DNA of 64,000 bases from Sphingobacterium sp. N143 (GCF_030325625.1 NZ_JACAIS010000001.1:372001-436000); one strand, 5' to 3'. Shown: positions 20,573-30,212, numbered from the stretch's first letter. Made by a program: numbers and translations. The notes: generated by a model from the sequence alone, not told the origin.

Positions 20573-21334
20573 TTAGTAATCCAGCCAATTTTTTAGGAGC
20601 TGTGCTTTTTCCCTGCTAACCAGGATTTCGGTGGCCTCACTGTGTTTAATCTCGACTTTCAGCTTACCATTAAAATGATTGTGGAGCCTTCTGATCGCAT
20701 CGATATGCACAATAAATTGTCTATTGGCCCGGAAAAAGAACTTAGGATCCAGCTGTTGTTCCAATTCCTCCATGGTCTGGGGTACAACCTCTACATGTCC
20801 GGACTTTAAGCATGCATGGGTTGATTTAAATTCGGAATAGAAATATTGGATATCTTCGACCACAATAGTTTTATAGCCATCTTTATAGGGGAGTAGAAAG
20901 CGGGTCCGAAAATCTTTCGGGTAGATGAAATCCAGCAGTCCCTGTAAAGGGGCCTGATTGAGTTGCTGGTACAATAGATTTTCCAATTTAGTCATGGCGT
21001 CTGCCAGCTCTTTTTTCTCTACAGGTTTCAGCAGGTAATCTACACTATTGAACTTAAATGCCCGAACGGCGTACTCATCAAATGCTGTCGTAAAGATGAT
21101 GGGGCAGTCTATCTTGCTATTTTCTAAAATCTCAAAACTTAAGCCGTCGGAGAGACGGATGTCCATCATGACCAGGTCTGGCATTTCATTGTCTTTAAAC
21201 CAGTTTACGCTGTCAACAATATTGTCCAACACATCTAAAATGTGTACAGAAGGCTTTATTTCTCGTAAAAGACGTTTTAGGCGATCCGCATTGAGCTTTT
21301 CATCCTCGATGATCAATATATTGGTTATACTCAT
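20573..21334 (-). CDS. LytTR-family response regulator
   Basis: This 253-residue regulator has an N-terminal receiver domain (acidic pocket EDE at 10-12, phosphorylated Asp58 in DLVMMDIRLSDG, the Thr/Ser in FTTAFDEYAVRAF and a Lys in LLKPVEK). A C-terminal LytTR DNA-binding domain follows (about 150-250; FFRANRQFIVHIDAI is characteristic). LytTR proteins bind direct repeats upstream of their targets. The start overlaps the end of the kinase gene by 4 nt (ATGA), so the pair is cotranslated. The first RND operon lies immediately downstream on the same strand and is the obvious candidate target, though no binding repeats were identified by eye. Confidence 0.93.
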   Translation of the reverse strand: MSITNILIIEDEKLNADRLKRLLREIKPSVHILDVLDNIVDSVNWFKDNEMPDLVMMDIRLSDGLSFEILENSKIDCPIIFTTAFDEYAVRAFKFNSVDYLLKPVEKKELADAMTKLENLLYQQLNQAPLQGLLDFIYPKDFRTRFLLPYKDGYKTIVVEDIQYFYSEFKSTHACLKSGHVEVVPQTMEELEQQLDPKFFFRANRQFIVHIDAIRRLHNHFNGKLKVEIKHSEATEILVSREKAQLLKNWLDY

Positions 21335-22437
21335 GACGCTTGTTCGATTAGTGGTAAATTAACTTTGAAGGTTCTCCCTGTATTCATGATCTGCGGCTGC
21401 AAGTGGGATAGCAGGTCATATCGCTTGATGATATTGGAGATGCCTATTCCAGATGATTCGGATACGTTTTCTATAGGTATCAGCGTGTTTTCTACCACGA
21501 GCTGATTTTGCGAATTTGTATATACTTTAATTTTTAAAGGCTTTTTTTTGTTGGTCTGATTGTGTTTCAGTGCATTTTCTACCAGGAGTTGCAGGGTAAG
21601 AGGAGGTAGCTGGTCATTATATTTGGCAGGATCTACGTTTATTTCAAAATTAACGCCATCACCAAATCTGTTTTTTATCAGAAAAATGTAAGAGTCCAAA
21701 AAATTGAGCTCTTCTTCGAGTGAGATAACATCCTTCTTTGAATTGACCAATAGATAACGGTATATTTTGGAGAAATTTTCAGCATACTCATAACCCAGTT
21801 GCTGATCCTCAAGGATAATTTCCGATAAGACACTCAAATTGTTGAAGACGAAATGTGGGTCAATCTGAAGTTTGAGGGACTGAAGCTCAGTCTCTAGAAT
21901 GACTTGTCCTAATTTTGCCGCACGTATGGATTCGTTTTTCCAATTGTTGATCAAATGGATGCCGATATTAATCCCCATAATTAATAATGCAACCATCACG
22001 CTGATCGAAATGTTCTGTATGACCCCTCTTTTTTCTTCTAAAGATGCTGCAATAGTGACATTCCGGAGTTCATAATAATAACGGGAAATCATATAAACCA
22101 GCAGTAGATTGATCAAAAGTACGACAAAAAGATTGATTACAGTTTCAATAATAAGTCTTTCGGTGGGGTTATCTTTCCAGGTAATAACCCGGTCCAGTTT
22201 GGCGTGCATAAAGATGCTAAACTCAGAAATAAGAAAGCTGTAAATGATCGTGAATGTCCATTCTCCAAGTATTTCAAATATATTTCGTTGAAAATATCCA
22301 TTCCAACAACTGGAAAAAGGATCGATAATATAGGCAATAAGATAGATAAGGAAAAAAGACAGTATAGTAAATAATAACCTCTTTTTGTTTGTACTGATTA
22401 AATTTTTCTCATTTTTATAGATTGTCTTATCCTGCAT
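21331..22437 (-). CDS. Sensor histidine kinase, LytS/YehU-type
   Basis: This 368-residue membrane kinase of the His_kinase (PF06580) class has four predicted helices (about residues 21-38, 59-77, 98-118, 141-163). A short coiled region follows, then the phosphorylation motif LQIDPHFVFNN (His194) and the ATP-binding N box LVENALKHNQTNKKKP. No extracellular sensing domain is present, so sensing is probably within or near the membrane. The gene overlaps the response regulator by 4 nt. The signal is unknown; position next to the first RND operon suggests envelope or drug stress. Confidence 0.92.
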   Translation of the reverse strand: MQDKTIYKNEKNLISTNKKRLLFTILSFFLIYLIAYIIDPFSSCWNGYFQRNIFEILGEWTFTIIYSFLISEFSIFMHAKLDRVITWKDNPTERLIIETVINLFVVLLINLLLVYMISRYYYELRNVTIAASLEEKRGVIQNISISVMVALLIMGINIGIHLINNWKNESIRAAKLGQVILETELQSLKLQIDPHFVFNNLSVLSEIILEDQQLGYEYAENFSKIYRYLLVNSKKDVISLEEELNFLDSYIFLIKNRFGDGVNFEINVDPAKYNDQLPPLTLQLLVENALKHNQTNKKKPLKIKVYTNSQNQLVVENTLIPIENVSESSGIGISNIIKRYDLLSHLQPQIMNTGRTFKVNLPLIEQAS

Positions 22438-22754
22438 TCGTTTTATTTAAAATGTATCTATGAAATCTACACAAATTTCGCAATTCGTTTAAGGATTGGA
22501 TCATAAATTTATTCTGAAGTGTACAAAGAGCATGCTGAAATATCATTTTGTCATCACTCAATCGTATATTGAGAACATCAGCTATACCCAAGCCTTGTTT
22601 ATAATATAGGGATTTATTTTAAAAATTAAGGCTTTTAGGTCATATTTTCTTAATGGCTCTGCTGGGTATTTTGTGGAGGGGCTGTATAAAAACAAGGATT
22701 GACAAATGGTCCATTGTCAATCCTTGCGGTATACTCGTCAAATTATCCGACTGA
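22438..22754. other. Intergenic region, no gene seen
   Basis: These 317 bases separate the histidine kinase from the DUF4822 gene on the same strand. I see the terminator at 22686-22726 and otherwise only AT-rich sequence with no convincing open frame or -7 box. Confidence 0.6.
22686..22726 (-). terminator. Terminator of the DUF4822 lipoprotein gene
   Basis: A perfect 13-bp stem (22693-22705 with 22714-22726) has an 8-nt loop. On the minus strand a TTTTTAT tract follows. It lies about 29 nt past the stop. Confidence 0.88.
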
Positions 22755-23237
22755 TTAGTTGGGCTCTACATGTGTTGTAGGCGTATGGATAATATCAAAA
22801 TAAACAGTTTTATCATCATTGTTTGGATAGATCCGATAGGTGAATTCGTCTTTTGTCAATACGGTAATATCCACCACTCGTGTAAATAAGGTTTCACCAG
22901 CAGCATTTTTAGCAACAATTGTCCTTGTCTTTCCGTCTGCTGAGACACTCCAGTCCCCCTGCATTTTTGGTGAATCATCTAGATTAAACATTGTAAATGT
23001 CCCATCAGATTTGAAATAGGCAAAACCGACAAAATTTGAAACATTGGCATCAGTCAATACGACATCTTCACCATTATTATTTTTTGCATTTGTTGTTTCC
23101 CAGGCGGTGCTTGCTAATACTTCACTCGGTGTAAGCTGAGGCTCTACTGTGGTTTCGTCATCTTTACTGCAGCTTATTGTCAGTAAAGTCCCAATGGTCA
23201 TACAAAATACCATTGCCATGTTTTTTAAATTTCTCAT
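22755..23237 (-). CDS. DUF4822-domain lipoprotein
   Basis: This 160-residue exported protein has a signal peptide ending in TISCSKDDE, a classical Bacteroidota lipobox followed by an acidic stretch that often directs export to the cell surface. The rest matches my recollection of DUF4822: an opening LTPSEVLASTAWETT, a middle GFAYFKSDGTFTMFNLDDSPKMQGDWS, and an ending TYRIYPNNDDKTVYFDIIHTP. This would be a small lipocalin-like or beta-rich domain of unknown function. It stands between the two RND clusters with its own terminator, so linkage to efflux is only positional. Confidence 0.82.
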   Translation of the reverse strand: MRNLKNMAMVFCMTIGTLLTISCSKDDETTVEPQLTPSEVLASTAWETTNAKNNNGEDVVLTDANVSNFVGFAYFKSDGTFTMFNLDDSPKMQGDWSVSADGKTRTIVAKNAAGETLFTRVVDITVLTKDEFTYRIYPNNDDKTVYFDIIHTPTTHVEPN

Positions 23238-23365
23238 AGTGCTATAATTTATTGCTTACGAAAGTAATTCCCTTATAGCCGCCAGATTTGTCCCTTTTAT
23301 TCCAACGTTTGAAAGATTTATAACAAGCCAAACAGGATAAATATAGAGCAACAGGACCTTGCAAA

Positions 23366-23399
23366 ATAAAACAGGAGACCATTTCGGTCCCCTGTTTTT
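23366..23399. terminator. Terminator of the second RND operon
   Basis: AAACAGG-A-GACC pairs with GGTC-C-CCTGTTT around an ATTTC loop with one mismatch. A and T tracts flank it. It lies about 36 nt past the outer membrane factor stop on the minus strand. Confidence 0.85.
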
Positions 23400-23434
23400 C
23401 CAGATATGTGATATAAAATTAGAAAAATTGCAAT

Positions 23435-24874
23435 CTAGTTGCTCCAACCGCCACCCAAAGATCGATATAGATCTACTACTGCTGCAAGTTCTGCTTTTTT
23501 GATCTGTGCTAATTCAAGCTCGCTCTGCAAGATATTGCTTTGAGCGGTGATGACCTCCAGATAGGTTGCCATACCGGTTTCAAAGAGCAGGTTGGCATGT
23601 TTGGTTGCTTCTTTCAAACGATTGGTTTTGTTTACTGCAATCTGTTGCTTCTCTTTGAGTTTCTGAATGGAGATCAGGGCATCGGAAACCTCTCCAGCTG
23701 CGGTAATAACCTTCTGTTTAAAAATCATCACGTTCTTTTCTTGATCTACACGGGCCAGTTCATATTGAGTCTTTAGTTCTTTACGCTGAAAAATGGGTTG
23801 TGTGATGCTCCCGGTGATTGCGCCAAATAGGGAAGCTGGTAAGTTAAACCAGTTACTGGCTTTAAACGCATTTACACCTGCTTCGGCACTGATGACGAGT
23901 GACGGGTACATTCTAGCTTTGACATAATGCTGATAAGCCTGCGATCCCGTGACTGCGAGTTCTGCCTGTTTGACATCCGGCCGATAGCTTAATAAATCTG
24001 CGGGAACTCCCGTGGCCAGATTCTCGGGAAAGTGGACATTGACCAATTGTTCTTGTATTTGGACGGCCTCGGGCAACTTTCCACTAAGAATTTGAATGGC
24101 GTTCTCCTGAATCCGAATTTGTTGTTCGAAATCAGGGATAAGCGCCGCAGCGGACAGACGCTGAGCATCTACCTGTTCTAAGGCGAGTAAGGTAATATCA
24201 CCGACCTCATATTGCTGTTTGACAATCCGAAGGGTGGTATCGCTCAACTGCAGGTTTTGCTGTGCAATGTCACGTAGCTGATAAAGCATCAAAAGTTGAT
24301 AGTAACCCTGTGCTACCTGTGCCACCAGTTGTGTCTGTATCAGTTTCCTTGCTTCTTCGGTCTGTAAGTATGAGGCTAAAGCGGCAACGTTCTGACTTTT
24401 GATTTTCCCCCATAAATCTGCTTCCCAGGATAAGCCTACAGAAGCTGTATAGTCCTCCACATGATGCTGGCCCAAAAATTGACCCAAGCTCAGCCCGTTC
24501 ATGCTGTTATTGGAAGGGTTAGTACTATTTCCCCGCACTTGTAATTGTGCTGTGGGAAGATAACCCGCCTTTGCCTGCTTCAAGCTCAGTCCAGCAGCTT
24601 CTATATTTTTTAAGGCCAGCTGCATGTCCAAATTGTGCTGAATAGCACTGTCAATTAAGCCTTGTAAAACAGGATCCTTAAAAAAATTGCGCCAGGGGAT
24701 AGAGCCAATGTTGCTTTCTTGCTGTGTTTTTCCCTGGTCCCGGTACTGCTCAGGTAAATCGGGCGCAAGGTGCTTATTGCTGACCAGTTTATCTGTATGA
24801 CAGGACCAGAGGGCAAAAGATAAGATGGAAACTGCCAATAGCTTTGTTCTATTTATATATTTCGTTGTTATCAT
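23435..24874 (-). CDS. RND efflux outer membrane factor, NodT/OprM-type lipoprotein (second system)
   Basis: This 479-residue outer membrane channel protein has a lipoprotein signal ending in FALWSCHTDK (Cys25). It is a paralogue of the outer membrane factor in the neighbouring system, with the same landmarks: LSWEADLWGK, LSYRPDVKQAELAVTGSQAY, and FETGMATYLEVITAQSNILQ near the end. Both finish DLYRSLGGG-like. It is the last gene of the TetR-led operon, 6 nt after the pump gene, and is followed by a terminator. Full length. Confidence 0.92.
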   Translation of the reverse strand: MITTKYINRTKLLAVSILSFALWSCHTDKLVSNKHLAPDLPEQYRDQGKTQQESNIGSIPWRNFFKDPVLQGLIDSAIQHNLDMQLALKNIEAAGLSLKQAKAGYLPTAQLQVRGNSTNPSNNSMNGLSLGQFLGQHHVEDYTASVGLSWEADLWGKIKSQNVAALASYLQTEEARKLIQTQLVAQVAQGYYQLLMLYQLRDIAQQNLQLSDTTLRIVKQQYEVGDITLLALEQVDAQRLSAAALIPDFEQQIRIQENAIQILSGKLPEAVQIQEQLVNVHFPENLATGVPADLLSYRPDVKQAELAVTGSQAYQHYVKARMYPSLVISAEAGVNAFKASNWFNLPASLFGAITGSITQPIFQRKELKTQYELARVDQEKNVMIFKQKVITAAGEVSDALISIQKLKEKQQIAVNKTNRLKEATKHANLLFETGMATYLEVITAQSNILQSELELAQIKKAELAAVVDLYRSLGGGWSN

Positions 24875-24880
24875 TGTATA

Positions 24881-27800
24881 CTAGTTATTTGTATGTACAG
24901 GAATTTCCACGGCAATGGGGTCCTTTGCATGCTGCTCTTGCTTCGGCGCGGAACTTATTTTCTCCTGTATATACTGGAAGAAAATAAAGAGAATAGGAAT
25001 AATAAAGAGTCCTAATATAACCCCTGTAAGCATGCCACCTGCCGCGGCAATACTGATCGAGTGATTACCTTGTGCTGAAGGTCCGACAGCAACCATCATG
25101 GGAATCATACCCACAATGAAGGCGAGCGAAGTCATGATAATCGGTCTCAGACGCAATTTTGCCGCCTTCAGTGCCGCGCTGGGAATAGAAAGTCCCTGTT
25201 TACGTCCCTGAATGGCAAACTCAACAATCAAAATAGCATTCTTTGCCAGCAACCCGATGAGCATCACCAAGGCGACCTGCACATAAATGTTATTGGCGAT
25301 ATCTGTTAAACTGATGGCAGCGAAGACACCGAAAATACCTGTTGGAATAGAAAGGATAACTGCCAATGGGATGATATAGCTTTCATATTGTGCGGCCAGT
25401 AGAAAGTAAACAAAAATCAGACAGAGTATAAAGATAAGAGTGGACTGTCCGCCCGAAACGATTTCTTCTTTTGTCATACCCGAGAATTCATAGGTAAATC
25501 CAGTTGGTAGTTGTTGCTTGGCAACTTCTTCCACCGCACGGATCGCATCGCCGGAACTGTATCCTGGTTTTGGAATGGCATTGATCCCGATGGAGTTAAA
25601 TAAGTTGTACCTAGAAGCTGTTTCGGGACCATATACACGTTCCAATTTCACGAGTGTATTGATTGGGACCATGTCGCCTAATCTGTTTTTGACAAAAATA
25701 CCGTCCATGGCAGTAGGTTCGCTACGATCTTTTGCATCGGCTTGGACCATGACGCGATAATACTTCCCAAATCGGTTGAAATCCGAGGCCTGTGCACTGC
25801 CAAAGTAAGCTTGCATAGTCTGTAAAATACTTTTGGTACTCACACCGAGCTGCTCCGCTTTGATATCATCAACCTGCAGCTCATATTGCGGATAATCTGC
25901 TTTAAAGGTGGTAAAAGCCATCATGATTTCAGGCCGCTTCATCAGTTCGCCAATGAAGTTCTGCCCTATGGTACTAAACTTACCCAACTTTCCACCAGTT
26001 CTATCCTGAAGAACCATGTCAAGGCCATCTACATTACTAAAACCGGGAACAGTAGGGAAGGTAAATACAAAGAAGTTTGCTCCCTTGATATTCGCCAATC
26101 GTTGATTGACATCGGCCATGATGGCATTGATATCTTTGATTTTTCCGCGTTCTTCATGCGGTTTAAGTAAAATAAAGGCTACCCCAGCGGATGGACTCGT
26201 CGACTGTGTTAGAATATTGAATCCGGCCAACACGTTTAATGTTTTGGTGAAGTCTGCATGTTGCAGTTGTTTTTCGGCTTCTGCCAATGCGCCAGAGGTA
26301 CGGTCCAGCGATGCTCCTGCGGGCATGGATAATGATACTGCAATAAAACCTTGGTCTTCCGAAGGAATAAAACCTGTCGGTGTACGGCGGATCATGAAAA
26401 TGGTCAATAATAACGTAATGCCAAGTCCGGCAAATGCGACCCATTTGTAACGAATTAGAAAGCGTAGACTCCCCAAATAGTTTTTGGTCAGCCGCTCAAA
26501 ACCAACATTGAAGCCTGTAAAGAAACGTTCTTTAAAACTGAGTTGTTTCCTCTCCCCATTTGTGTGGTGCATAGGCTTTAAAAACAGCGCACAAAGAGCG
26601 GGACTCAGAGTCAGTGCGTTTATCGCGGAGATAACGATAGCAATGGCAAGCGTAAATGCAAACTGTCGATAGAATACCCCGGTAGAGCCTTCCATAAAAC
26701 CAATGGGCAAGAACACAGCTGACATAACCAGCGTAATGGAAATAATGGCACCGGTAATCTCGCTCATGGCCGAGGTCGTTGCTAATTTGGGCGGTAGATT
26801 ATTATGCTCCATTTTCGCATGCACGGCTTCAACCACCACAATGGCATCATCGACCACGATACCGATGGCCAGTACCAGCGCAAACAGGGTCAGCAGATTA
26901 ATCGAAAAACCAAAAAGCTGCATGAAGAAGAAGGTTCCTACGATGGCCACCGGTACCGCAATAGCAGGTATCAAAGTGGATCTAAAATCCTGAAGGAATA
27001 GGAAGACAACCAGGAAGACCAAGATGAAGGCTTCGATAAGGGTATGTTTAACCTGATTAATGGATTGATCAAGCGCATCTTTTGTATTATATAAAACAAG
27101 GTATTTTACGCCTTTTGGAAAACTTAAAGAAGCTTTTTCCATAAACTCCTGAATAGCAATCTGAATTTCGTTGGCATTGGAGCCTGCTAATTGCATGACA
27201 CCAATATTTAGCCCTGCTTTTCCATTAATGCGGGTATGGCTCGCATAGGTATAAGATCCTAGTTCGACTCGTGCTACATCTTTAAGTCTCAAGACTGAAC
27301 CGTCTGTATTTGAGCGAATAATGATTTGTTCATAATCGCTGGGTTGGTTGAGCTTGCCTTTATATTTAATCACAAATTCGAAAGCCTCACGACTGCTTTC
27401 CCCGAATTTTCCGGGGGCAGCTTCCACATTTTTATCCTGGATAGCAGCCATAACCTCTTCGGGAGTCAGCTTGTAAGCGGCCATCTGGTTAGGATTAAGC
27501 CATACACGCATCGAATAGTCTTTGCTACCGCCAAATGCTATCGCTTGTCCGACACCTGGGATACGTTTGAGCTCGGGTATAATATTAATCTGCGCATAGT
27601 TGGTAATAAAAGTCTGATCATACTTACCTTCATCTTCTGTGTAGAGGTCCAATACCATGATTAAGCTATTTTGCTGTTTGGCAGTTGTAATTCCTGCCTG
27701 TACAACTTCCGCAGGAAGCTGGCTGGTCGCTTGAGCCACACGGTTTTGTACGTTTACAGCGGCCTGATCAGGATCAGTGCCTAATTTAAAATAAACGGTG

Positions 27801-28069
27801 ATCATCAGTGAACCATCATTACTCGCAGTGGAGCTCATGTAGCTCATGTTTTCGACACCATTGATCGATTCTTCCAGGGAGGGAGCAACAGCGCGGAGTA
27901 CCGTCTCGGCATTCGCCCCTGGATATAAGGCAGTAACCTGTACTGCTGGTGGAGCAATATCGGGAAACTGCTGTAAGGGGAGTTTTAGAATCCCGATAAT
28001 TCCCAAAATGACCAGCAATATGGAAATTACGGTGGCTAGGACAGGCCTTTCTATAAATTTCTTAAGCAT
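24881..28069 (-). CDS. RND multidrug efflux pump, HAE1 (AcrB-like) permease (second system)
   Basis: This 1062-residue pump is collinear with the 1049-residue pump of the first system. The N-terminus FIERPVLATVISI, the TM4 proton-relay aspartates (GIVVDDAIVVVEA, about 407/408) and the C-terminal GLLAKNAILIVEFA segment are all intact. The C-terminal tail is a little longer and rich in Gln/His/Pro. It is followed after 6 nt by its outer membrane factor and preceded by 21 nt and its adaptor. The substrate range is unknown; a separate regulator suggests it is induced by different compounds than the first system. Confidence 0.95.
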   Translation of the reverse strand: MLKKFIERPVLATVISILLVILGIIGILKLPLQQFPDIAPPAVQVTALYPGANAETVLRAVAPSLEESINGVENMSYMSSTASNDGSLMITVYFKLGTDPDQAAVNVQNRVAQATSQLPAEVVQAGITTAKQQNSLIMVLDLYTEDEGKYDQTFITNYAQINIIPELKRIPGVGQAIAFGGSKDYSMRVWLNPNQMAAYKLTPEEVMAAIQDKNVEAAPGKFGESSREAFEFVIKYKGKLNQPSDYEQIIIRSNTDGSVLRLKDVARVELGSYTYASHTRINGKAGLNIGVMQLAGSNANEIQIAIQEFMEKASLSFPKGVKYLVLYNTKDALDQSINQVKHTLIEAFILVFLVVFLFLQDFRSTLIPAIAVPVAIVGTFFFMQLFGFSINLLTLFALVLAIGIVVDDAIVVVEAVHAKMEHNNLPPKLATTSAMSEITGAIISITLVMSAVFLPIGFMEGSTGVFYRQFAFTLAIAIVISAINALTLSPALCALFLKPMHHTNGERKQLSFKERFFTGFNVGFERLTKNYLGSLRFLIRYKWVAFAGLGITLLLTIFMIRRTPTGFIPSEDQGFIAVSLSMPAGASLDRTSGALAEAEKQLQHADFTKTLNVLAGFNILTQSTSPSAGVAFILLKPHEERGKIKDINAIMADVNQRLANIKGANFFVFTFPTVPGFSNVDGLDMVLQDRTGGKLGKFSTIGQNFIGELMKRPEIMMAFTTFKADYPQYELQVDDIKAEQLGVSTKSILQTMQAYFGSAQASDFNRFGKYYRVMVQADAKDRSEPTAMDGIFVKNRLGDMVPINTLVKLERVYGPETASRYNLFNSIGINAIPKPGYSSGDAIRAVEEVAKQQLPTGFTYEFSGMTKEEIVSGGQSTLIFILCLIFVYFLLAAQYESYIIPLAVILSIPTGIFGVFAAISLTDIANNIYVQVALVMLIGLLAKNAILIVEFAIQGRKQGLSIPSAALKAAKLRLRPIIMTSLAFIVGMIPMMVAVGPSAQGNHSISIAAAGGMLTGVILGLFIIPILFIFFQYIQEKISSAPKQEQHAKDPIAVEIPVHTNN

Positions 28070-28090
28070 AATGTTTGTCGTTTTATAATA

Positions 28091-29287
28091 TTAGTTGATG
28101 CTGTCTTTTGAAAAAGCTTGTGGTGTAATCTGTTGTCCATCTTGAAGTAAGTCAATGCCCTTATAGACAATATGATCTCCCGCATTGATACCTTTGCTTA
28201 CCAAATAGTTTGAACCGCTTTTACCTATGACAGTGATCGGTTGCTGTACAACTTTATTCTCTTTGCCAACAATGTAGACAAAGATCTTGTCCTGCATTTC
28301 TAGCGTAGCAAGCTGTGGCACTAATAAGGCTTGGTCATATTTCTTTTGAAGTCTGACACGGCCGGTGTTGCCATTGCGCAAAATACCTTCAGGATTGCTG
28401 AATGTAGCCCGTAAAGTGATGGCACCTGTGTTTTTGTCAAATTGGCCATCGACCATATCTATCTTTCCTTTTTGATCATAAATGGTTTGATCGGAAAGCA
28501 CCAAATTAATGGGGGGCAGGTTGTTTAACTTTTGTTGTAGATTATGGCCTTCAGTATTGTTTTTGAATGCGATAAAGTCATTTTCGCCCAAAGAGAAGTA
28601 GACATGCAGATCCTTGACATTTGAAAGAGATGTCAGGGCTTCTGTATCGGTGGGACCAACTAAACTTCCCTGTTTTCGTTGTAGCCTTCCAATATAACCC
28701 TCAGCAGAGGCCCGGATCAATGTATAACCGACATTGATCTTGGCAGCTTCAACAGCAGATATCGCTAATTGTACATTGGCCTTTGCCGCATTACGTGCAC
28801 TGATGGCAGTTTTTAGTTGAAAATCAGTCAGCACTTTGTTATTGACTAATTTTGTTTTCTTTTCGACCTCTAATTCCGCATTTTCTAGTGTCGCTTTTGC
28901 GGCTAGCAGGTTTGCTTTAGCCTGATTTAATTGCTCCTGATAAGGACGGTCATTAATCTTAAATAAAGCTTGACCTTTCGTTACTTTGGCGCCCTCGTCT
29001 ACATAGATCCGTTCCAGGATTCCTTCCACCTGAGGTCTGATTTCAATGTTGGCAGAGGCCTCAATGGTTGCAGGATACTCCTGGTAGACTGTTTCACTGC
29101 CCTTCTCAATCGGAACTACAGGTAGGCTAACCGGGGGCGCATCAATTGGTTTGCTTGTTCCAGTTGAGCAGCTGTATAGAAAGATTGCGCTAAGCACATA
29201 TGCCGTCTTTACGATATTAATTCGTTTAACACTGTTAAGTGCCGGAACGTAAATCTGCTTAAGACTTGGTAATACATTTGTTTTCAT
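28091..29287 (-). CDS. RND periplasmic adaptor lipoprotein (second system)
   Basis: This 398-residue AcrA-like adaptor has an unusually long N-terminal region: about 25 polar residues precede the hydrophobic signal core, and the lipobox FLYSCSTG places the acylated Cys at 40. No other start codon lies between, so the long n-region seems real. The lipoyl half (VEGILERIYVDEGAKVTKGQALFKI), the hairpin (about 130-195), the second lipoyl half (ASAEGYIGRLQRKQGSLVG) and the barrel are all present. A palindrome matching the one upstream of the TetR gene lies at 29317-29331, 30 nt before the ATG. Confidence 0.93.
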   Translation of the reverse strand: MKTNVLPSLKQIYVPALNSVKRINIVKTAYVLSAIFLYSCSTGTSKPIDAPPVSLPVVPIEKGSETVYQEYPATIEASANIEIRPQVEGILERIYVDEGAKVTKGQALFKINDRPYQEQLNQAKANLLAAKATLENAELEVEKKTKLVNNKVLTDFQLKTAISARNAAKANVQLAISAVEAAKINVGYTLIRASAEGYIGRLQRKQGSLVGPTDTEALTSLSNVKDLHVYFSLGENDFIAFKNNTEGHNLQQKLNNLPPINLVLSDQTIYDQKGKIDMVDGQFDKNTGAITLRATFSNPEGILRNGNTGRVRLQKKYDQALLVPQLATLEMQDKIFVYIVGKENKVVQQPITVIGKSGSNYLVSKGINAGDHIVYKGIDLLQDGQQITPQAFSKDSIN

Positions 29288-29316
29288 GAGATATTAAAAA
29301 TTGAGTTTATGGTGTA

Positions 29317-29331
29317 TTTAACGGTGTTAGA
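29317..29331 (-). promoter_or_regulatory. Predicted TetR operator before the adaptor gene
   Basis: TTTAACGGTGTTAGA is a near-palindrome (TTTAAC-N3-GTTAGA) that matches the one at 29984-29998 in 12 of 15 positions. A half-site TTTAACGTT follows at 29335-29343. It lies between the TetR stop and the adaptor ATG. Confidence 0.6.
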
Positions 29332-29365
29332 TTTTTTAACGTTGTATTTTTTTATGCAAAAAAAA

Positions 29366-29965
29366 TTAGTCTTTAAGTGAACGGGTGATACCATAGATGG
29401 CATCCTTTAATACTTCTTGATTGGTGCTGTCACCATTGCCTTGATTGACCAGATTAATAGATATGAGCCCATGAATGATGGACCAGTACGTAAAATACTT
29501 TCTACAGATTAGATCTTCGGGCGGATTTTTATCCTTCATGATTTCACGGATGACATCACTGATCAACCTGCCATGTGACTCAGCACATTTATAGGTCTTT
29601 TCAAATCCACAGCATGCTGTTCCTACACCAAACATCAGCTGGTATAATTCACGCTCCTCAAAGGCAAAGTCCCAGTAACTAAACCACATTGCTTCCAATT
29701 GTTTCTCCAAGTCTGTTTCAGTCACTTTAGCTTGTTTAACTTTCTTGGCAAGCAAGAGATATCCTTGGTTAGCGAGCTCGTTTAATATCGCGTCCTTATT
29801 GGCAAAGTACTCATAAATCATGGGAGCAGTATATTCAATAATATCTGCTATTTTGCGCATACTTAATGCTTGCCACCCTTCTTCCTTGACAATTTGGAGT
29901 GCAGCATCTAGAATATTTGACCGATTCTCGTCTTTAAGACGTTGTATACGTTCTTTACTACCCAT
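29366..29965 (-). CDS. TetR/AcrR-family transcriptional repressor
   Basis: This 199-residue repressor has an N-terminal helix-turn-helix (about 16-62: ALQIVKEEGWQALSMRKIAD, then YTAPMIYEYFANKDAIL). The C-terminal all-helical ligand domain contains several Cys and a WHG-like Tyr/Trp-rich centre (WFSYWDFAFEERELYQLMF). It is the first gene of the unit TetR-adaptor-pump-outer membrane factor, the usual order for a self-regulated efflux operon. Palindromes TTTAAC-N3-GTTAAA lie upstream of it and again before the adaptor, so it probably represses itself and the pump. The inducer is unknown. Confidence 0.93.
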   Translation of the reverse strand: MGSKERIQRLKDENRSNILDAALQIVKEEGWQALSMRKIADIIEYTAPMIYEYFANKDAILNELANQGYLLLAKKVKQAKVTETDLEKQLEAMWFSYWDFAFEERELYQLMFGVGTACCGFEKTYKCAESHGRLISDVIREIMKDKNPPEDLICRKYFTYWSIIHGLISINLVNQGNGDSTNQEVLKDAIYGITRSLKD

Positions 29966-29983
29966 GTTTTAATTCATAAATAA

Positions 29984-29998
29984 TTTAACAGCGTTAAA
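29984..29998 (-). promoter_or_regulatory. Predicted TetR autoregulatory operator
   Basis: TTTAACAGCGTTAAA is a perfect 6-bp inverted repeat with a 3-nt centre, 19 nt upstream of the TetR start codon. The same pattern recurs before the adaptor gene. Confidence 0.65.
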
Positions 29999-30212
29999 CA
30001 AAATTCTAACTTTTTATTTTAATTATTGACATCTAAAAGTCATTAATTGAAAATAGTCTTTTAACAATGGCTCATTGGGCGAAGGTCCAGCTTTTTTATG
30101 GTGGATGCGGATATTTATTTAAATAGTATTTATTTTTATATGAATTAAAGATAGAACCTATTAGCCGCTCAATAAAGAACAAAAAAAATTAAACCGGAAA
30201 TTCAATTAGATT

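Noticed and set aside
23256..23447. 63-residue minus-strand frame between the DUF4822 and outer membrane factor genes
   Set aside because: It spans the terminator hairpin at 23366-23399 and has no protein features.
26163..26450. Open frames on both strands within the second RND pump
   Set aside because: Byproducts of the pump's codon usage; the pump frame has all family motifs.
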